Positions 1 through 11,602 are shown, numbered from the stretch's first letter. The stretch is 64,000 nucleotides of DNA from Photorhabdus laumondii subsp. laumondii (GCF_003343245.1 NZ_CP024901.1:1674001-1738000), one strand, 5' to 3'. Numbers and translations are program-made. The notes: generated from the letters alone by a model not told the origin.

Positions 1-101
1 GTAATGTCGGAGGCGAAACTTTTGGCTTCTTTAACAAACTGTGCAGCGGGACGGGTGTGTAGGCCATTTGGTGCAGTAATAGTGACTTCTTGCTGGAACA
101 T
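1..101 (-). CDS. ptsH: Phosphocarrier protein HPr (N-terminal part, cut by window edge)
   Basis: HPr carries phosphate from enzyme I to the sugar-specific enzymes II of the phosphotransferase system in the cytoplasm. The visible reverse-strand reading starts [20 protein letters not shown], which I recognise as enterobacterial HPr; the phosphorylated histidine is His15 in the LHTRPAAQ segment. The ATG lies at 99-101 with a good GAGGAAA ribosome-binding site just upstream (104-112). Only about 33 codons are in the window. ptsH next to cysK is the usual enterobacterial order. Confidence 0.95.
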   Translation of the reverse strand, partial: MFQQEVTITAPNGLHTRPAAQFVKEAKSFASDI

Positions 102-595
102 AACGTTTCCTCAATAACTTAGATTTTTGCTATGTAAGTTAAGAACTTGTCATGGACAAATTTTAACTTGAGTGTTTATTCACTGCCTATCCCATTTAAG
201 ACGATTTTATTTACCTAAAGAGCGAACTGAGTAATGTTCTGGCAAAAGCGATAAATAGCTCTTGAACGTTCTTTAGTACGGCCCGTAAGTTCCGGGTCAT
301 GTGTGCTGTCTGTATTCACTTTTACTGGTTAAGAATGAACAGCACTAACGACGTCTACTGAGATAGGCTCTCAGGTTGATAATGTAATAAAAATTTTTAT
401 TCATTATCAGAAAAATTGTTCTTTCCGATGCTTCTGATTGATAGTTTGAAGTAAAGATAGATCGCGGAACTACTTAACTGAAACTACTACTTCTGCTAAT
501 TAATTTCGAGCATCGAAATAATTATTATTGGTTAAATACTAGACCCATTGTAAGAAATCATCTGGCAAAGTGTAAAAGTTTGATCTACCACACAG
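102..595. other. ptsH-cysK intergenic region
   Basis: About 490 bp without a coding region. It must contain the ptsH promoter, reading leftward. In E. coli this promoter region is CRP-regulated, but I could not point to a convincing CRP half-site pair here. No RNA gene or repeat was recognised. Confidence 0.5.
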
Positions 596-621
596 AAAAA
601 GCACCATTCAGGTGCTTTTTT
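596..621 (-). terminator. Rho-independent terminator of cysK (probably bidirectional)
   Basis: The arms AAAAAGCACC and GGTGCTTTTTT flank a short ATTCA loop, so A/T runs lie on both sides of the stem. It lies 34 bp past the cysK stop codon. Confidence 0.85.
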
Positions 622-654
622 ATCAATAAATCTAAGTAACTTACTTAAAAACTT

Positions 655-1608
655 TTATTCATCAGACAAGTCAGCAAACAGTACACTGCTTAGATAACGT
701 TCACCTGATGAAGCCAGAATGACGACGATATTTTTATCTTTATATTCTGGTTCCTGAGAAAGTTTCACCGCTGCTGCAACGGCGGCTCCAGAGGAGATAC
801 CTGCCAGAATGCCCTCTTTTACCATGATTTCACGTGCGGTTTTGATAGCTTCCTCACTGCTGATTTTGAAAACGCGATCAACCAGTGTCAAATCAAGGTT
901 ATCTGGAATGAAACCTGCACCAATACCTTGAATCTTATGGGGACCCGGTTTCACTTCTTCACCGGCCAGAGTCTGGCTGATGACGGGTGATTCTTCCGGC
1001 TCTACAGCAACCGTGGTGATATTTTTACCTTTGGTGTTTTTCAGGTAACGGGCAACCCCTGTTAATGTACCGCCAGTCCCTACACCGGTAACAAATACAT
1101 CTACTTCACCGTCTGTGTCTTCCCAGATTTCCGGGCCTGTGGTTTTTTCATGGATTTCCGGGTTTGCCGGATTGCTAAACTGTTGCAGGATAATATAACG
1201 ATCGGGATCGCTAGCTTTAATCTCGTTAGCTTTCTCAATGGCACCCTTCATACCTTTAGCGCCTTCCGTCAGCACCAGTTGCGCTCCCAATGCTTTCAAT
1301 AGCTTGCGGCGCTCAATACTCATGGTTTCTGGCATAGTCAGCGTTAATTTGTAGCCCCGAGCGGCGGCAACATAAGCAAGGGCTATCCCGGTATTACCGC
1401 TGGTAGGTTCTACCAACTCTTTCCCGGGTTGTAGGATACCGTGTTTTTCAGCATCCCAAATCATGTTGGAACCAATGCGACATTTTACACTAAAACTTGG
1501 GTTACGGGATTCTACTTTTGCCAGAATACGCCCATTGCCAAAGTGTTTTAGGCGAATTAACGGGGTACGACCAATAGTCAAAGAATTATCTTCGTAAATT
1601 TTATTCAT
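655..1608 (-). CDS. cysK: Cysteine synthase A (O-acetylserine sulfhydrylase A)
   Basis: PLP enzyme that makes L-cysteine from O-acetylserine and sulfide, the last step of assimilatory sulfate reduction. The 317 residues match the family length. The PLP lysine is Lys42 in the FSVKCRIG segment. The substrate loop TSGNTG is at residues 69-74, and the glycine-rich phosphate loop GTGGTLTG lies near residue 177. A C-terminal GISSGAA segment completes the PLP site. The ATG at 1608 gives the N-terminus [10 protein letters not shown], as in relatives. It lies downstream of cysZ on the same strand with a 114-bp gap, so it can be transcribed from its own promoter, which in enterics is CysB-dependent. 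Confidence 0.97.
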   Translation of the reverse strand: MNKIYEDNSLTIGRTPLIRLKHFGNGRILAKVESRNPSFSVKCRIGSNMIWDAEKHGILQPGKELVEPTSGNTGIALAYVAAARGYKLTLTMPETMSIERRKLLKALGAQLVLTEGAKGMKGAIEKANEIKASDPDRYIILQQFSNPANPEIHEKTTGPEIWEDTDGEVDVFVTGVGTGGTLTGVARYLKNTKGKNITTVAVEPEESPVISQTLAGEEVKPGPHKIQGIGAGFIPDNLDLTLVDRVFKISSEEAIKTAREIMVKEGILAGISSGAAVAAAVKLSQEPEYKDKNIVVILASSGERYLSSVLFADLSDE

Positions 1609-1722
1609 ACTCGTCTTTCAACTCCCTTTAGTGATATCCGATCAACAATACGCCAACAACCGGTTAATGGAAATATAACTTAAATATATTTTTATTGTCT
1701 AAAAGGATACCTTAAATGAATA

Positions 1723-2493
1723 TCACGGCATAATACGAGGAGCGTGTTGATCTCGATAGCGATCGACCCACATTGCCGTCGCTGCGCATACGGCAATAGG
1801 CATAATGACCAAATTGACAATGGGTATCATGGTTAAAATATTCACTGTTGCGCCAAATTGCAGATTAATTATTTTGTTTTGGCGAAGGGCACTACGCATT
1901 GTTGGAAAACTGACTTTATGGTTATCAAAGGGGTAATCACAATACTGAATCGATAACATCCATGCACTGAAAATAAACCAGAGCACAGGTGCGGCAGTCT
2001 GGCCGATAACAGGAATAAAATAGAGTAGCAACAAGATCAGAGCGCGTGGAATATAGTAGCGCAGCTTGACTAATTCCCGTTTCAGGATACGTGGAACATC
2101 TTTGAAGAGTGCGATAACGCCGGTATCCGGTGCGGGGATTCCTGTTAAATCCGCTTCCAGTTTCTCTGCCAGCAAGCCATTGAATGGCGCTGCGATAAAA
2201 TTCGCTATTGTGCTGAAGAAGTAAGTAAAAATCAGCAAAACAGAGATCACGGCCAGCGGCCATAAAATATAACTGAGCCATTGCATCCAATCTGGTACTT
2301 TGCTCACTATCCAAGGGAGCCAATTCTCCAGTTTTTGGTAGAGCCACCAAAATGAGCCACCGAGAAACAAAACATTTGCCAACAAAGGCAATAAGACAAA
2401 TCTTTTAATGCCTGGGCGAGTAATTAATTTGCAACCTTGCACCAAATACTGAAAGCCGCTCAAATTTTTTGGCGATTTTGTCAAATTCAGCAT
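1723..2493 (-). CDS. cysZ: Sulfate transporter CysZ
   Basis: Inner-membrane protein that mediates sulfate uptake for cysteine synthesis. The 256 residues are close to the E. coli length. Hydrophobic segments are visible near residues 33-55, 68-100, 147-185 and 215-240, as in the family, and the N-terminus is cytoplasmic and basic. Its position immediately upstream of cysK, and divergent from zipA, matches the enterobacterial order zipA/cysZ-cysK-ptsH. A 137-codon open frame inside it on the same strand is a shadow. Confidence 0.95.
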   Translation of the reverse strand: MLNLTKSPKNLSGFQYLVQGCKLITRPGIKRFVLLPLLANVLFLGGSFWWLYQKLENWLPWIVSKVPDWMQWLSYILWPLAVISVLLIFTYFFSTIANFIAAPFNGLLAEKLEADLTGIPAPDTGVIALFKDVPRILKRELVKLRYYIPRALILLLLYFIPVIGQTAAPVLWFIFSAWMLSIQYCDYPFDNHKVSFPTMRSALRQNKIINLQFGATVNILTMIPIVNLVIMPIAVCAATAMWVDRYRDQHAPRIMP

Positions 2494-2713
2494 ACTTCCT
2501 ATTCTCTCCTGTGTGATTGAAACGCTATCATATAGGCAGGATTTTCGACTGACTAGTATTGTTCTGTATAAAAAAAATGCAAAAGAGGCTTATTAGGCAT
2601 TTTTCTGATAAGAAAAGTGTGTATAAGCTTGCACTTGTGTTATTTGACAAATACAGTTAATACAGAAAATATTCCGCCGTGGTGGCATACTTAATTAAAC
2701 AACAGAGATAGCA

Positions 2714-3625
2714 ATGATGCAGGATTTGCGTCTGATATTAATCATTGTTGGTGCGATAGCAATAATAGCTTTGCTGTTACATGGGTTGTGGACCAGCCGT
2801 AAAGAGCGTTCTTCGCTTTTTCGTGATCGCCCAGTTAAACGTCATAAACATGATCGTCAGAATAGTTTCGTCGATGACAGTGATGATGAAGCGTTCGACA
2901 ATCAGCAAAAGCCTTATGCCCATAAGCAGGTGAAATCTCATCAGGAGTATAAAGCTGAGCCAGCTATCGAGCGTCGTCAGCAAAAATTGACTGAAATTGA
3001 TGCTGCAACGCCTGAAGAAAGCGATGATCCGTTGCTGACGGGCCGTCAGCCTGAAACGACAGCGAGAAGGGCAGCTATAGAAGAGCAGGAACCCCAACTC
3101 GGTCTGTTTGAATTTGAAGAGCAGAATGAGTCTGAAAGAAACGGATCTGCGATTGAAGAAAAATCTCAGGAGGCGGCTGGCGAAAAAGAAGCTCAGACCA
3201 AAGTGAAAGAAATTGTTTTGGTTCTTCACGTAGCAGCACACCACGGCCAGGAATTGAATGGTGAGTCCTTGCTGCAAAGTATTCTACAATCTGGCTTCCA
3301 GTTTGGGGAAATGCAGATTTTTCATCGTCACGTGAACCCATCAGGTAGCGGCCCGGTCCTGTTTAGTTTGGCAAATATGGTGAAACCGGGTTCATTTAAT
3401 CCTGAAACAATGGTTGATTTTACGACTCCAGGGGTTTCCATATTTATGATGGTCCCTTCTTACGGAGAATCTAGTCAGAATTTTAAACTGATGTTGCAGG
3501 CGGCCCAGCGTATTGCTTCTGATGTTGGGGGTGTGGTGCTTGATGATGAGCGAAAAATGCTGACACCGCAAAAAATCGAATTGTATAAGGCACGTATTCG
3601 CAGCACACTTGGTGTTCAGGTATAA
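2714..3625 (+). CDS. zipA: Cell division protein ZipA
   Basis: Essential division protein that tethers FtsZ to the inner membrane. The N-terminal membrane anchor is at residues 5-25 ([20 protein letters not shown]). A charged, low-complexity linker follows at about 30-160. The C-terminal FtsZ-binding domain, about 165-300, begins at [19 protein letters not shown]. This is the ZipA architecture. The length of 303 aa is in the family range. The start MMQDLRL could be either of two adjacent ATGs. It is divergent from cysZ and followed by ligA, the standard order. Confidence 0.95.
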   Translation: MMQDLRLILIIVGAIAIIALLLHGLWTSRKERSSLFRDRPVKRHKHDRQNSFVDDSDDEAFDNQQKPYAHKQVKSHQEYKAEPAIERRQQKLTEIDAATPEESDDPLLTGRQPETTARRAAIEEQEPQLGLFEFEEQNESERNGSAIEEKSQEAAGEKEAQTKVKEIVLVLHVAAHHGQELNGESLLQSILQSGFQFGEMQIFHRHVNPSGSGPVLFSLANMVKPGSFNPETMVDFTTPGVSIFMMVPSYGESSQNFKLMLQAAQRIASDVGGVVLDDERKMLTPQKIELYKARIRSTLGVQV

Positions 3626-3643
3626 TCAATTTATCGAATGTTC

Positions 3644-3672
3644 AAGCCCCCGCCAGTCGGGGGCTTTTTATC
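3644..3672 (+). terminator. Terminator between zipA and ligA
   Basis: Strong GC stem AAGCCCCCG / CGGGGGCTT with a CCAGT loop, followed by TTTTTAT. It should end most zipA transcripts, although ligA starts only 20 bp further on. Confidence 0.85.
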
Positions 3673-3683
3673 GCTGGTTATAA

Positions 3684-5705
<2,022 letters not shown>

Positions 5706-5720
5706 CTTTTTGTTTACATG

Positions 5721-5751
5721 CTGATTATTGAGAGCTTTTCTCAATAATCAG
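5721..5751 (+). terminator. Palindrome after ligA (probable transcript end)
   Basis: A perfect 13-bp stem (CTGATTATTGAGA and its complement) around a GCTTT loop, 15 bp past the ligA stop. No T-tract follows, so it may be a 3' stabilising hairpin rather than a canonical terminator. Confidence 0.5.
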
Positions 5752-5864
5752 TTATGTGCGATAAGGTGTTTTTAAAGTTTATTTTATACGATTCAGCTAA
5801 AAATGTGGTCAGACTCATTAAGTAAAGGTTTACAGCAAGAATTATTTCAGTCTAATGTGATATC

Positions 5865-5991
5865 TATACTCTATGGATTTCAAGATGGATCGCGACGGCA
5901 AGGGAGTGAATCCCCGAGAGCATAGATAACGATGTGACCGGGGTGAGAGAGTGCCGCCAACAAAGAGGCAACTTGAAAGATAACGGGTATA
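5865..5991 (+). repeat. ERIC element 1 (127 bp)
   Basis: Begins TATACT(CTATGGATTTC)AAGATG and ends CTTGAAAGATAACGGGTATA. The internal segment GTGAATCCCC...GGGGTGAG is the ERIC core. The 127-bp length equals the classical ERIC length. It lies between ligA and nupC, ending 74 bp before the nupC ATG. Confidence 0.9.
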
Positions 5992-6065
5992 TACTTTTTT
6001 GCTCGCCTTTTATTACATAGAATGCGTTGATAAAAACTCGCTTTCTATCGTGTTTGGAGTGTGAT

Positions 6066-7250
6066 ATGTCTCAAATCCTGCATTTCTTTTTAGCTTTGAT
6101 TGTCATTGGCGGCCTTGCTATTTTGGCGAGTAGTGACCGTAAAAGTATTCGTCCTCGCTATGTTATTCAATTGCTTGTTATTGAACTTATCTTGGCTTGG
6201 TTTTTCCTGAATTCTGGTATTGGTCAGGAATTTGTCATGGGATTTGCTGGTTTGTTTGAGCATTTACTGAAATATGCGGGTGAAGGGACTGAATTCATTT
6301 TTGGCGGCATGATGGATGCAAAACTGGCATTCTTCTTTCTGAATGTATTGTGTCCGATTATCTTTATTTCTGCGCTGATTGGTATTTTGCAGCATATCAA
6401 GCTATTGCCAATCATCATCCGGGTTATTGGTACTCTGCTGTCCAAAGTCAACGGTATGGGTAAACTGGAATCATTTAACGCAGTCAGTTCTTTGATACTT
6501 GGGCAGTCTGAAAACTTTATTGCTTATAAAGATGTACTGGGAAAAATGTCAGAGCGTCGTATGTATACGATGGCGGCGACTGCAATGTCAACGGTTTCTA
6601 TGTCAATCGTTGGTGCTTACATGACAATTTTAGCGCCTAAATATGTTGTAGCGGCATTGGTGCTTAATATGTTCAGTACCTTTATCATCCTATCATTGAT
6701 TAATCCGTATGCTGTTGACAGTGAAGAAGATATTCAGATGAGCAATCTTCACGAAGGTCAAAGCTTTTTCGAAATGCTAGGTGAATATATTTTGGCAGGT
6801 TTCAAAGTGGCCCTCATTGTCGCTGCTATGTTGATTGGTTTCATTGCCCTGATTGCGGCGGTTAATGCGTTGTTCAGCATGGTGTTTGAGAAGAGCTTTC
6901 AGGAAATGCTCGGCTACGTATTTTATCCATTTGCTTGGGTGATTGGGATTCCCACAGATGAAGCATCGAAGGTTGGTAGCATCATGGCAACTAAATTGGT
7001 TGCTAACGAATTTGTGGCGATGCACAGCTTACAATCAATTGTGACAGAACTTTCTCCTCGTTCACAGGGCATTTTGTCGGTATTCTTGGTTTCTTTTGCT
7101 AACTTCTCTTCCATTGGGATTGTGGCAGGGGCGATTAAAGGCTTGAATGAGAAACAGGGTAATGTCGTTTCCCGCTTTGGTTTGAAACTACTGTTTGGTT
7201 CAACGCTTGTCAGTTTCTTGTCTGCGGCTATTGCAGGTTTGTTACTGTAA
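6066..7250 (+). CDS. nupC: Nucleoside:H+ symporter NupC
   Basis: Concentrative nucleoside transporter (CNT family) of the inner membrane. The ATG at 6066 follows GGAG at about 6055 and gives [16 protein letters not shown]. The upstream in-frame codons from 6027 lack support. The 394 residues agree with E. coli NupC. Family signatures include [29 protein letters not shown] and [13 protein letters not shown], with about 8-9 hydrophobic helices and the C-terminal [16 protein letters not shown] segment. Confidence 0.95.
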   Translation: MSQILHFFLALIVIGGLAILASSDRKSIRPRYVIQLLVIELILAWFFLNSGIGQEFVMGFAGLFEHLLKYAGEGTEFIFGGMMDAKLAFFFLNVLCPIIFISALIGILQHIKLLPIIIRVIGTLLSKVNGMGKLESFNAVSSLILGQSENFIAYKDVLGKMSERRMYTMAATAMSTVSMSIVGAYMTILAPKYVVAALVLNMFSTFIILSLINPYAVDSEEDIQMSNLHEGQSFFEMLGEYILAGFKVALIVAAMLIGFIALIAAVNALFSMVFEKSFQEMLGYVFYPFAWVIGIPTDEASKVGSIMATKLVANEFVAMHSLQSIVTELSPRSQGILSVFLVSFANFSSIGIVAGAIKGLNEKQGNVVSRFGLKLLFGSTLVSFLSAAIAGLLL

Positions 7251-7333
7251 AAGATAACGTTTTATCGTGGAATATTGCATCATGGATGGTGCAGATTCCC
7301 TTTCACCTATTTCTCCTTATCGATGTGCAAATT

Positions 7334-7549
7334 ATGGAAAAAGAGAACCTGATAGAAATTGCTAATACTGCAATGCCGTTCGGTAAATACAAAGGGCGTA
7401 TGCTCATTGACTTACCGGAAGAGTATTTATTGTGGTTCGCTCGTAAGGGTGAATTTCCACAAGGTAAATTGGGTGCGCTGATGGAAATGACTTTAGCAAT
7501 AAAACTAGAGGGACTAGATTCGTTGGTGAAGCCATTGAAAAAAGGCTAG
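7334..7549 (+). CDS. DUF3820 family protein (YpeB-like)
   Basis: Small cytoplasmic protein of unknown function, 71 aa from ATG 7334 (MEKENLIEIANTAMPFGKYK). The GKYKGRMLIDLPEEYLLWF segment is the hallmark of the DUF3820/YpeB family. The open frame extends upstream to 7286, but the shorter start gives the usual family N-terminus. A short terminator follows directly. Confidence 0.8.
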   Translation: MEKENLIEIANTAMPFGKYKGRMLIDLPEEYLLWFARKGEFPQGKLGALMEMTLAIKLEGLDSLVKPLKKG

Positions 7550-7567
7550 CCAAGGTTGGCGTTTTTT
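7549..7567 (+). terminator. Terminator of the DUF3820 gene
   Basis: Short GCCAA-GG-TTGGC stem followed by GTTTTTT, overlapping the stop codon of the small gene. Confidence 0.6.
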
Positions 7568-7599
7568 CAACCGATAATGGTGGTTAGATAGGGTAATGA

Positions 7600-7632
7600 C
7601 CAAAATGCCCTGAAAGCATGGCTTTCAGGGCC
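7600..7632 (-). terminator. Terminator of the tRNA-Ala operon
   Basis: Perfect 11-bp stem GCCCTGAAAGC / GCTTTCAGGGC with a 3-nt loop. On the reverse strand it is followed by ATTTTGG. It lies just beyond the 3' end of the first tRNA-Ala gene. Confidence 0.8.
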
Positions 7633-7641
7633 TGATAATTT

Positions 7642-7717
<76 letters not shown>

Positions 7718-7773
7718 ACGAGTGTGGTATTTCCTAATTTAGGACCAAATACCTTATTTCAATATAAAGGATT

Positions 7774-7849
<76 letters not shown>

Positions 7850-7874
7850 AATCAAAATTAATGGAACGGGGCGC

Positions 7875-7903
7875 ATAATATGAAACCCTGCAAATACTGT
7901 CAA
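7875..7903 (-). promoter_or_regulatory. Sigma-70 promoter of the tRNA-Ala operon
   Basis: Reverse strand: -35 TTGACA, 17-bp spacer, -10 TATTAT, then the GC-rich discriminator GCGCCCC typical of stringently controlled stable-RNA promoters. It lies 25 bp upstream of the tRNA. Confidence 0.9.
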
Positions 7904-7998
7904 CGGCTAACTCATCATTCTCACAACAAGCGTTGAAAAAGCCATCAATTTTATGATCAATTAACAAAATAGAGGCTGAGCAATGGGTTGAAGTGAAA

Positions 7999-8125
7999 TA
8001 TACCGGTCATCTTTCAAGTTGCCTCTTTGTTGGCTGCACTCACTCACCCCGGTCACATCGTTATCCATGCTCCCGGGGATTCGCTCCCTTGCCGTCGCGA
8101 TGCATCTTGAAATCCATAGGGTATA
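7999..8125 (-). repeat. ERIC element 2 (127 bp)
   Basis: Reverse-orientation ERIC between the tRNA-Ala operon and the gltX terminator. Ends are TATACCGGTCATCTTTCAAG and TTGAAATCCATAGGGTATA; the core CTCCCGGGGATTC is present. Confidence 0.9.
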
Positions 8126-8181
8126 GAGAGTGTTTGATAAAGTGATAAAAAGGGAGCAATTAAATGAGATTTTCTGAGAAC

Positions 8182-8214
8182 AAAAAGGCATCACAATGTG
8201 ATAAGTGATGCCTT
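8182..8214 (-). terminator. Terminator of gltX
   Basis: Reverse strand: AAGGCATCACT stem, TATCACATT loop region, GTGATGCC, then TTTTTG. It lies 12 bp past the gltX stop. Confidence 0.9.
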
Positions 8215-8225
8215 GGGTGCATTAA

Positions 8226-9644
8226 TTAAGATTGAGTTTCACGTTGAGCAATGAACTCTAGCGCTTGATTAATACGGGAGAGAGTACGGGGTTGCCCGAT
8301 AGCGTGAATAGTGACATCCACACCTGGGGATTGACCCGCACCGGTAGCCGCAACACGCAATGGCATACCCACTTTACCCATACCGACTTCTAGCTCATCA
8401 GCGGTGGATTGAATGGCATGATGCACATTTTCTGGTGTCCAATCAGTAATTGAAGCCAGCTTTGCATGGACAACTTCAAGAGGTTGACGGGCAACTGGGC
8501 GCAAATGTTTCTTCGCCGCATCGGCATCAAATTCAGCAAAATCTTCATAGAAGTAGCGGCAGGATTCCGCCATCTCTTTCAGCGTCTTACAGCGTTCGCC
8601 CAGTAATTTAATTAGATCAACCAACTGTGGGCCATTACGGGAATCAATACCTTGTTGCTCAATATGCCATGCTAGATGAACGGCAACTTTCTCTGGAGGC
8701 AGGGTATTAATATAGTGATGATTCAGCCATTGCAGTTTTTCTGTATTGAATGCGCTGGCGGATTTATTGATAGCATCCAGGCTGAACAGCTCAGTCATTT
8801 CTTCAATGCTGAAAATTTCTTGATCACCGTGCGACCAACCCAAACGCACCAAATAATTCAGCAGTGCTTCTGGCAGGTAGCCATCATCACGGTATTGCAT
8901 AACGCTCACTGCACCGTGACGTTTGGATAATTTTTTACCGTCATCACCGAGGATCATCGAAACGTGTGCATATTCTGGCACGGGAGCGCCGAGTGCTTTC
9001 AGAATATTGATTTGGCGAGGTGTATTATTGATATGGTCTTCACCGCGGATGACATGGGTGATCTCCATATCCCAGTCATCGATAACAACACAGAAATTAT
9101 ACGTTGGCGAGCCATCGGTACGACGGATAATCAGATCATCAAGTTCCTGATTGCTGAACTCAATTGGGCCTCGGATCTGATCATTAAAAATAACAGAACC
9201 TTCCTGTGGATTGCGGAAACGGACAACATGGGGTTGAGCTGGGTCATGTTGACATGGATTATCACGGCAACGGCCGTCATAACGCGGTTTCTCGCCATTT
9301 GCCATTTGAGTTTCCCGCAACGCTTCCAGATGTTCTTTAGAACAATAGCAGCGATAGGCATTGCCTTGTTCTAGCATTTGATCAATTGCCTGATTATAAC
9401 GATCAAAACGTTTCGTCTGATAATAAGGGCCTTCATCCCAATTCAGATTTAACCAGTTCATACCGTCCATAATGGCATTGATAGCTTCCTGAGTTGAGCG
9501 TTCAAGGTCAGTATCTTCGATACGCAATACAAATTCGCCTTTGTTATGGCGGCTATACAGCCAGGAATAAAGTGCGGTACGAGCACCACCAACATGGAGA
9601 TAGCCAGTTGGGCTTGGTGCGAAACGGGTTTTAATTTTACTCAT
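8226..9644 (-). CDS. gltX: Glutamyl-tRNA synthetase
   Basis: Class I aminoacyl-tRNA synthetase that charges tRNA-Glu in the cytoplasm. At 472 aa it is full length. The HIGH-equivalent motif is PTGYLHVGG (residues 12-20). The KMSKS-equivalent is KKLSKRHG, residues 237-244. Zinc-ligand cysteines Cys99, Cys101 and Cys126 are present as in the E. coli enzyme. The ATG at 9644 is the natural start ([14 protein letters not shown]). It sits between tRNA-Ala and tRNA-Val/Lys genes, as in E. coli. Confidence 0.98.
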   Translation of the reverse strand: MSKIKTRFAPSPTGYLHVGGARTALYSWLYSRHNKGEFVLRIEDTDLERSTQEAINAIMDGMNWLNLNWDEGPYYQTKRFDRYNQAIDQMLEQGNAYRCYCSKEHLEALRETQMANGEKPRYDGRCRDNPCQHDPAQPHVVRFRNPQEGSVIFNDQIRGPIEFSNQELDDLIIRRTDGSPTYNFCVVIDDWDMEITHVIRGEDHINNTPRQINILKALGAPVPEYAHVSMILGDDGKKLSKRHGAVSVMQYRDDGYLPEALLNYLVRLGWSHGDQEIFSIEEMTELFSLDAINKSASAFNTEKLQWLNHHYINTLPPEKVAVHLAWHIEQQGIDSRNGPQLVDLIKLLGERCKTLKEMAESCRYFYEDFAEFDADAAKKHLRPVARQPLEVVHAKLASITDWTPENVHHAIQSTADELEVGMGKVGMPLRVAATGAGQSPGVDVTIHAIGQPRTLSRINQALEFIAQRETQS

Positions 9645-9869
9645 CGGGGATTGCCTTAATTACGTTTCACTTTTCAATGAACGTTATTGGTGATTTAAAG
9701 TAATAAAAGTGGGGGTCATTTTATCACTGCACCTTAATTCCTCAATGCTGTTAACGGGAAGTTATTGAGGAAAGTCAGTGTATTTGTCTAAACTGCACCC
9801 TATAGTGACGATAATTATCTCACCCTTGTTTAATTTTGAGACGAACGATATTTTTCTCTAGAAAAAGCG

Positions 9870-9897
9870 TTGACTCACTCTGAACTATCCCTATAAT
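9870..9897 (+). promoter_or_regulatory. Promoter of the tRNA-Val/Lys array
   Basis: -35 TTGACT, 16-bp spacer, -10 TATAAT, followed by a GCGACTCC discriminator; 18 bp before the first tRNA-Val. A strong stable-RNA type promoter. Confidence 0.9.
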
Positions 9898-9914
9898 GCG
9901 ACTCCATCACGACG

Positions 9915-9990
9915 GGGCGATTAGCTCAGTTGGTAGAGCATCTCCCTTACAAGGAGGGGGTCATCAGTTCGAATCTGGTATCGCCCACCA
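9915..9990 (+). tRNA. tRNA-Val (anticodon TAC), copy 1
   Basis: 76-nt cloverleaf GGGCGATTAGCTCAGTTGG... with anticodon loop CTTACAA, T-arm TTCGAAT and encoded CCA. Confidence 0.97.
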
Positions 9991-10020
9991 TCTCGTTGTG
10001 ATAAGAATGATTTTATGATT

Positions 10021-10096
10021 GGGCGATTAGCTCAGTTGGTAGAGCATCTCCCTTACAAGGAGGGGGTCATCAGTTCGAATCTGGTATCGCCCACCA
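10021..10096 (+). tRNA. tRNA-Val (anticodon TAC), copy 2
   Basis: Identical 76-nt copy, 30 bp after copy 1. Confidence 0.97.
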
Positions 10097-10141
10097 ATCA
10101 TAAATTCAGTGGTATAGAAGCAGTAATAGTCATCATGAAGT

Positions 10142-10217
10142 GGGCGATTAGCTCAGTTGGTAGAGCATCTCCCTTACAAGGAGGGGGTCATCAGTTCGAA
10201 TCTGGTATCGCCCACCA
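10142..10217 (+). tRNA. tRNA-Val (anticodon TAC), copy 3
   Basis: Identical 76-nt copy. Three tandem Val copies correspond to valU-valX-valY of E. coli. Confidence 0.97.
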
Positions 10218-10260
10218 CTTCATTAAGATTGTTTCAGGCGGTATCACATATCTTTGGTGC

Positions 10261-10336
10261 GGGTCGTTAGCTCAGTCGGTAGAGCAGTTGACTTTTAATC
10301 AATTGGTCGCAGGTTCGAATCCTGCACGACCCACCA
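10261..10336 (+). tRNA. tRNA-Lys (anticodon TTT), copy 1
   Basis: 76-nt cloverleaf GGGTCGTTAGCTCAGTCGG... with anticodon loop CTTTTAA, T-arm GCAGGTTCGAATCCTGC and encoded CCA. Corresponds to lysV. Confidence 0.97.
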
Positions 10337-10371
10337 CTCCAAAAGATATTCAGAGTAGTTCTCCTATAGAT

Positions 10372-10447
10372 GGGTCGTTAGCTCAGTCGGTAGAGCAGTT
10401 GACTTTTAATCAATTGGTCGCAGGTTCGAATCCTGCACGACCCACCA
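10372..10447 (+). tRNA. tRNA-Lys (anticodon TTT), copy 2
   Basis: Identical to copy 1. The 35-bp spacer before it (ACTCCAAAAGATATTCAG...) recurs after each later Lys copy, which shows tandem duplication of gene plus spacer. Confidence 0.97.
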
Positions 10448-10483
10448 CTCCAAAAGATATCCAGAATAGTTCCCCCTATAGAT

Positions 10484-10547
10484 GGGTCGTTAGCTCAGCC
10501 GGTAGAGTAAGAACAGTTGGCTTTTAATCAATTGGTCGCAGGTTCGA
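10484..10547 (+). pseudogene. tRNA-Lys copy 3, 5' part (interrupted)
   Basis: Matches tRNA-Lys from the 5' end to GGTTCGA in the T-loop. A 6-nt insertion (TAAGAA) follows the D-arm and there are two point changes. At 10548 the match stops abruptly and non-tRNA sequence begins. The missing last 18 nt are found at 11492-11509, so the gene is split by a 944-bp insert. It cannot fold as a tRNA. Confidence 0.9.
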
Positions 10548-10696
10548 GCCGAGCGAAGCGAGACAACAGCGCGTGAGCGCTGGCCCGCAGCAAAAGAAGT
10601 CACAAACAATGAGAACACTCAAACTATGGCCTCTTGGAAACAGGTAGAACCGAGATGTGGTAGGTAACTTTAATACTTGTACGACACACCGGCTAA

Positions 10697-10981
10697 TCAA
10701 TGCGTCGCCAGGGCTTTATAGAAACTAGGGTTTTCTTGGATGATAGCTAACACCTTTGCCGCTAGTCCTGTCGGATTTCGACGCTTCTGCTCCCAGCTTT
10801 TAATTGTATCAAGGCTAGTGCCTAAAGCCTCCGCCATCTCTGTCTGTGAAATGTTAAGTTGAGCACGGATAGCTTTAACGTCGGTAACTTCGTATCGGGT
10901 TACACGCGCTGCGGCTTTATTACCTTGTTTAATTTCAACTGCTTCTTCTAGGGATGCTTTTAATTCGTCAAAAAAACTCAT
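10697..10981 (-). CDS. XRE/HigA-like (NadS-type) antitoxin
   Basis: DNA-binding antitoxin that would also repress its own operon. 94 aa from ATG 10981 (MSFFDELKASLEEAVEIKQG), preceded by GAGGTG. The longer frame to 10993 would start before this ribosome-binding site. A helix-turn-helix occupies about residues 40-75 (LNISQTEMAEALGTSLDTIK, then SWEQKRRNPTG), the arrangement seen in NadS/HigA-type antitoxins. The N-terminal acidic segment is typical. It follows the toxin gene with near overlap (toxin stop at 10983). The frame is intact although the toxin is broken. Confidence 0.85.
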   Translation of the reverse strand: MSFFDELKASLEEAVEIKQGNKAAARVTRYEVTDVKAIRAQLNISQTEMAEALGTSLDTIKSWEQKRRNPTGLAAKVLAIIQENPSFYKALATH

Positions 10982-10982
10982 A

Positions 10983-11314
10983 TTACACCTCATCTTTTAG
11001 TAATTTTGTTAGTTTTTTCAGTTCTGCTTTCTCGGCATCCGTTAAGCTATCTTTTTTACTTTTCGGATAAGCCATCACCAGATAGATAATATCTTCAGTC
11101 GCTAGAAGATAAATAACTCTGGCACTACCATTTTTTCCTTGTGAGCCTATAGCCATTCTGATTTTACGTAACCCCCAGTACCACGTATTAGATCACCTTT
11201 ATCTGGTGACTCGATAAGCTCTCGTTGCAGTTCTTTAAGTTCATCATCAGTGGCAATCTCTTTTATCTGTCGGGTAAACATACTAGTTTCGATAAACTCT
11301 ATCGCATGACTCAC
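10983..11314 (-). pseudogene. RelE/HigB-family toxin, frameshifted
   Basis: Starts at GTG 11314 (VSHAIEFIETSMFTRQIKEI) with a strong AGGAGG at 11322-11327. It reads to ...GDLIRGTGGYVKSEWL and then stops. The continuation KIRMAIGSQGKNGSARVIYL, then LATEDIIYLVMAYPKSKKD to the stop at 10983, is in another frame. Restoring one T after GGGGG (near 11177) gives GTGGLRKIRMA and a single 110-residue RelE/HigB-like mRNA interferase. So this is a one-base deletion in an otherwise complete toxin: a recent pseudogene or a sequencing error. It is upstream of its antitoxin, as in HigBA-type loci. Confidence 0.8.
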
Positions 11315-11334
11315 TGGAAAACCTCCTTTATCCT

Positions 11335-11351
11335 AGAGTACAAGGTACTCT
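11335..11351. promoter_or_regulatory. Putative operator of the toxin-antitoxin operon
   Basis: Perfect palindrome AGAGTAC-AAG-GTACTCT, 21-37 bp upstream of the toxin GTG and overlapping a -10-like TATAAG on the reverse strand. Position and symmetry fit binding by the XRE antitoxin. Confidence 0.6.
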
Positions 11352-11491
11352 TATAATTCTAAAATTGCCAGCATGACTTACAAATTTATTCCATACCTTT
11401 AGTCGTACTACAGATCCGGTTATTTAACAAAGCCTGCCAAACGAAACCAGTAGTCACCGAACGAAGTGAAGAAAACCTCGAAGGCCGAGTC

Positions 11492-11509
11492 ATCCTGTAC
11501 GACCCACCA
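11492..11509 (+). pseudogene. tRNA-Lys copy 3, 3' remnant
   Basis: ATCCTGTACGACCCACCA equals the last 18 nt of tRNA-Lys with one change (C to T). It is followed by the normal inter-tRNA spacer ACTCCAAAAGATATTCAG. Confidence 0.9.
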
Positions 11510-11544
11510 CTCCAAAAGATATTCAGAGTAGTTCCCTTATAGAT

Positions 11545-11602
11545 GGGTCGTTAGCTCAGTCGGTAGAGCAGTTGATTTTTAATCAATGGGTCGCAGGTTC
11601 GA
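11545..11602 (+). pseudogene. tRNA-Lys copy 4, 5' part (interrupted)
   Basis: 58 nt matching tRNA-Lys up to GGTTCGA with few changes (anticodon loop TTTTTAA, still anticodon TTT). It breaks at the same T-loop base as copy 3. The 3' remnant is at 12384-12401. Confidence 0.9.

Larger units (their letters stand above)
10548..11491. mobile_element. Insert 1 in tRNA-Lys copy 3 (944 bp, carries toxin-antitoxin genes)
   Basis: Starts GCCGAGCGAAGCGAGACAAC and ends AAGGCCGAGTC, splitting the tRNA T-loop exactly between GGTTCGA and ATCCTG. The same left end (one base different within the first 40) and a similar right end (GTAGGCCGAGTC) bound insert 2 in the next tRNA-Lys copy. No integrase or transposase is encoded. 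Cargo is an XRE antitoxin and a frameshifted RelE/HigB-like toxin, both leftward. I infer a site-specific cassette, but the class of element is not recognised. Confidence 0.6.

Noticed and set aside
1937..2350. 137-codon frame inside cysZ
   Set aside because: Same-strand shadow of a well-conserved membrane protein gene; no ribosome-binding site.
10015..10527. Open frame of 170 codons across the tRNA array
   Set aside because: It is created by the repeated tRNA-Val and tRNA-Lys genes; the translation is periodic and has no protein-like features.
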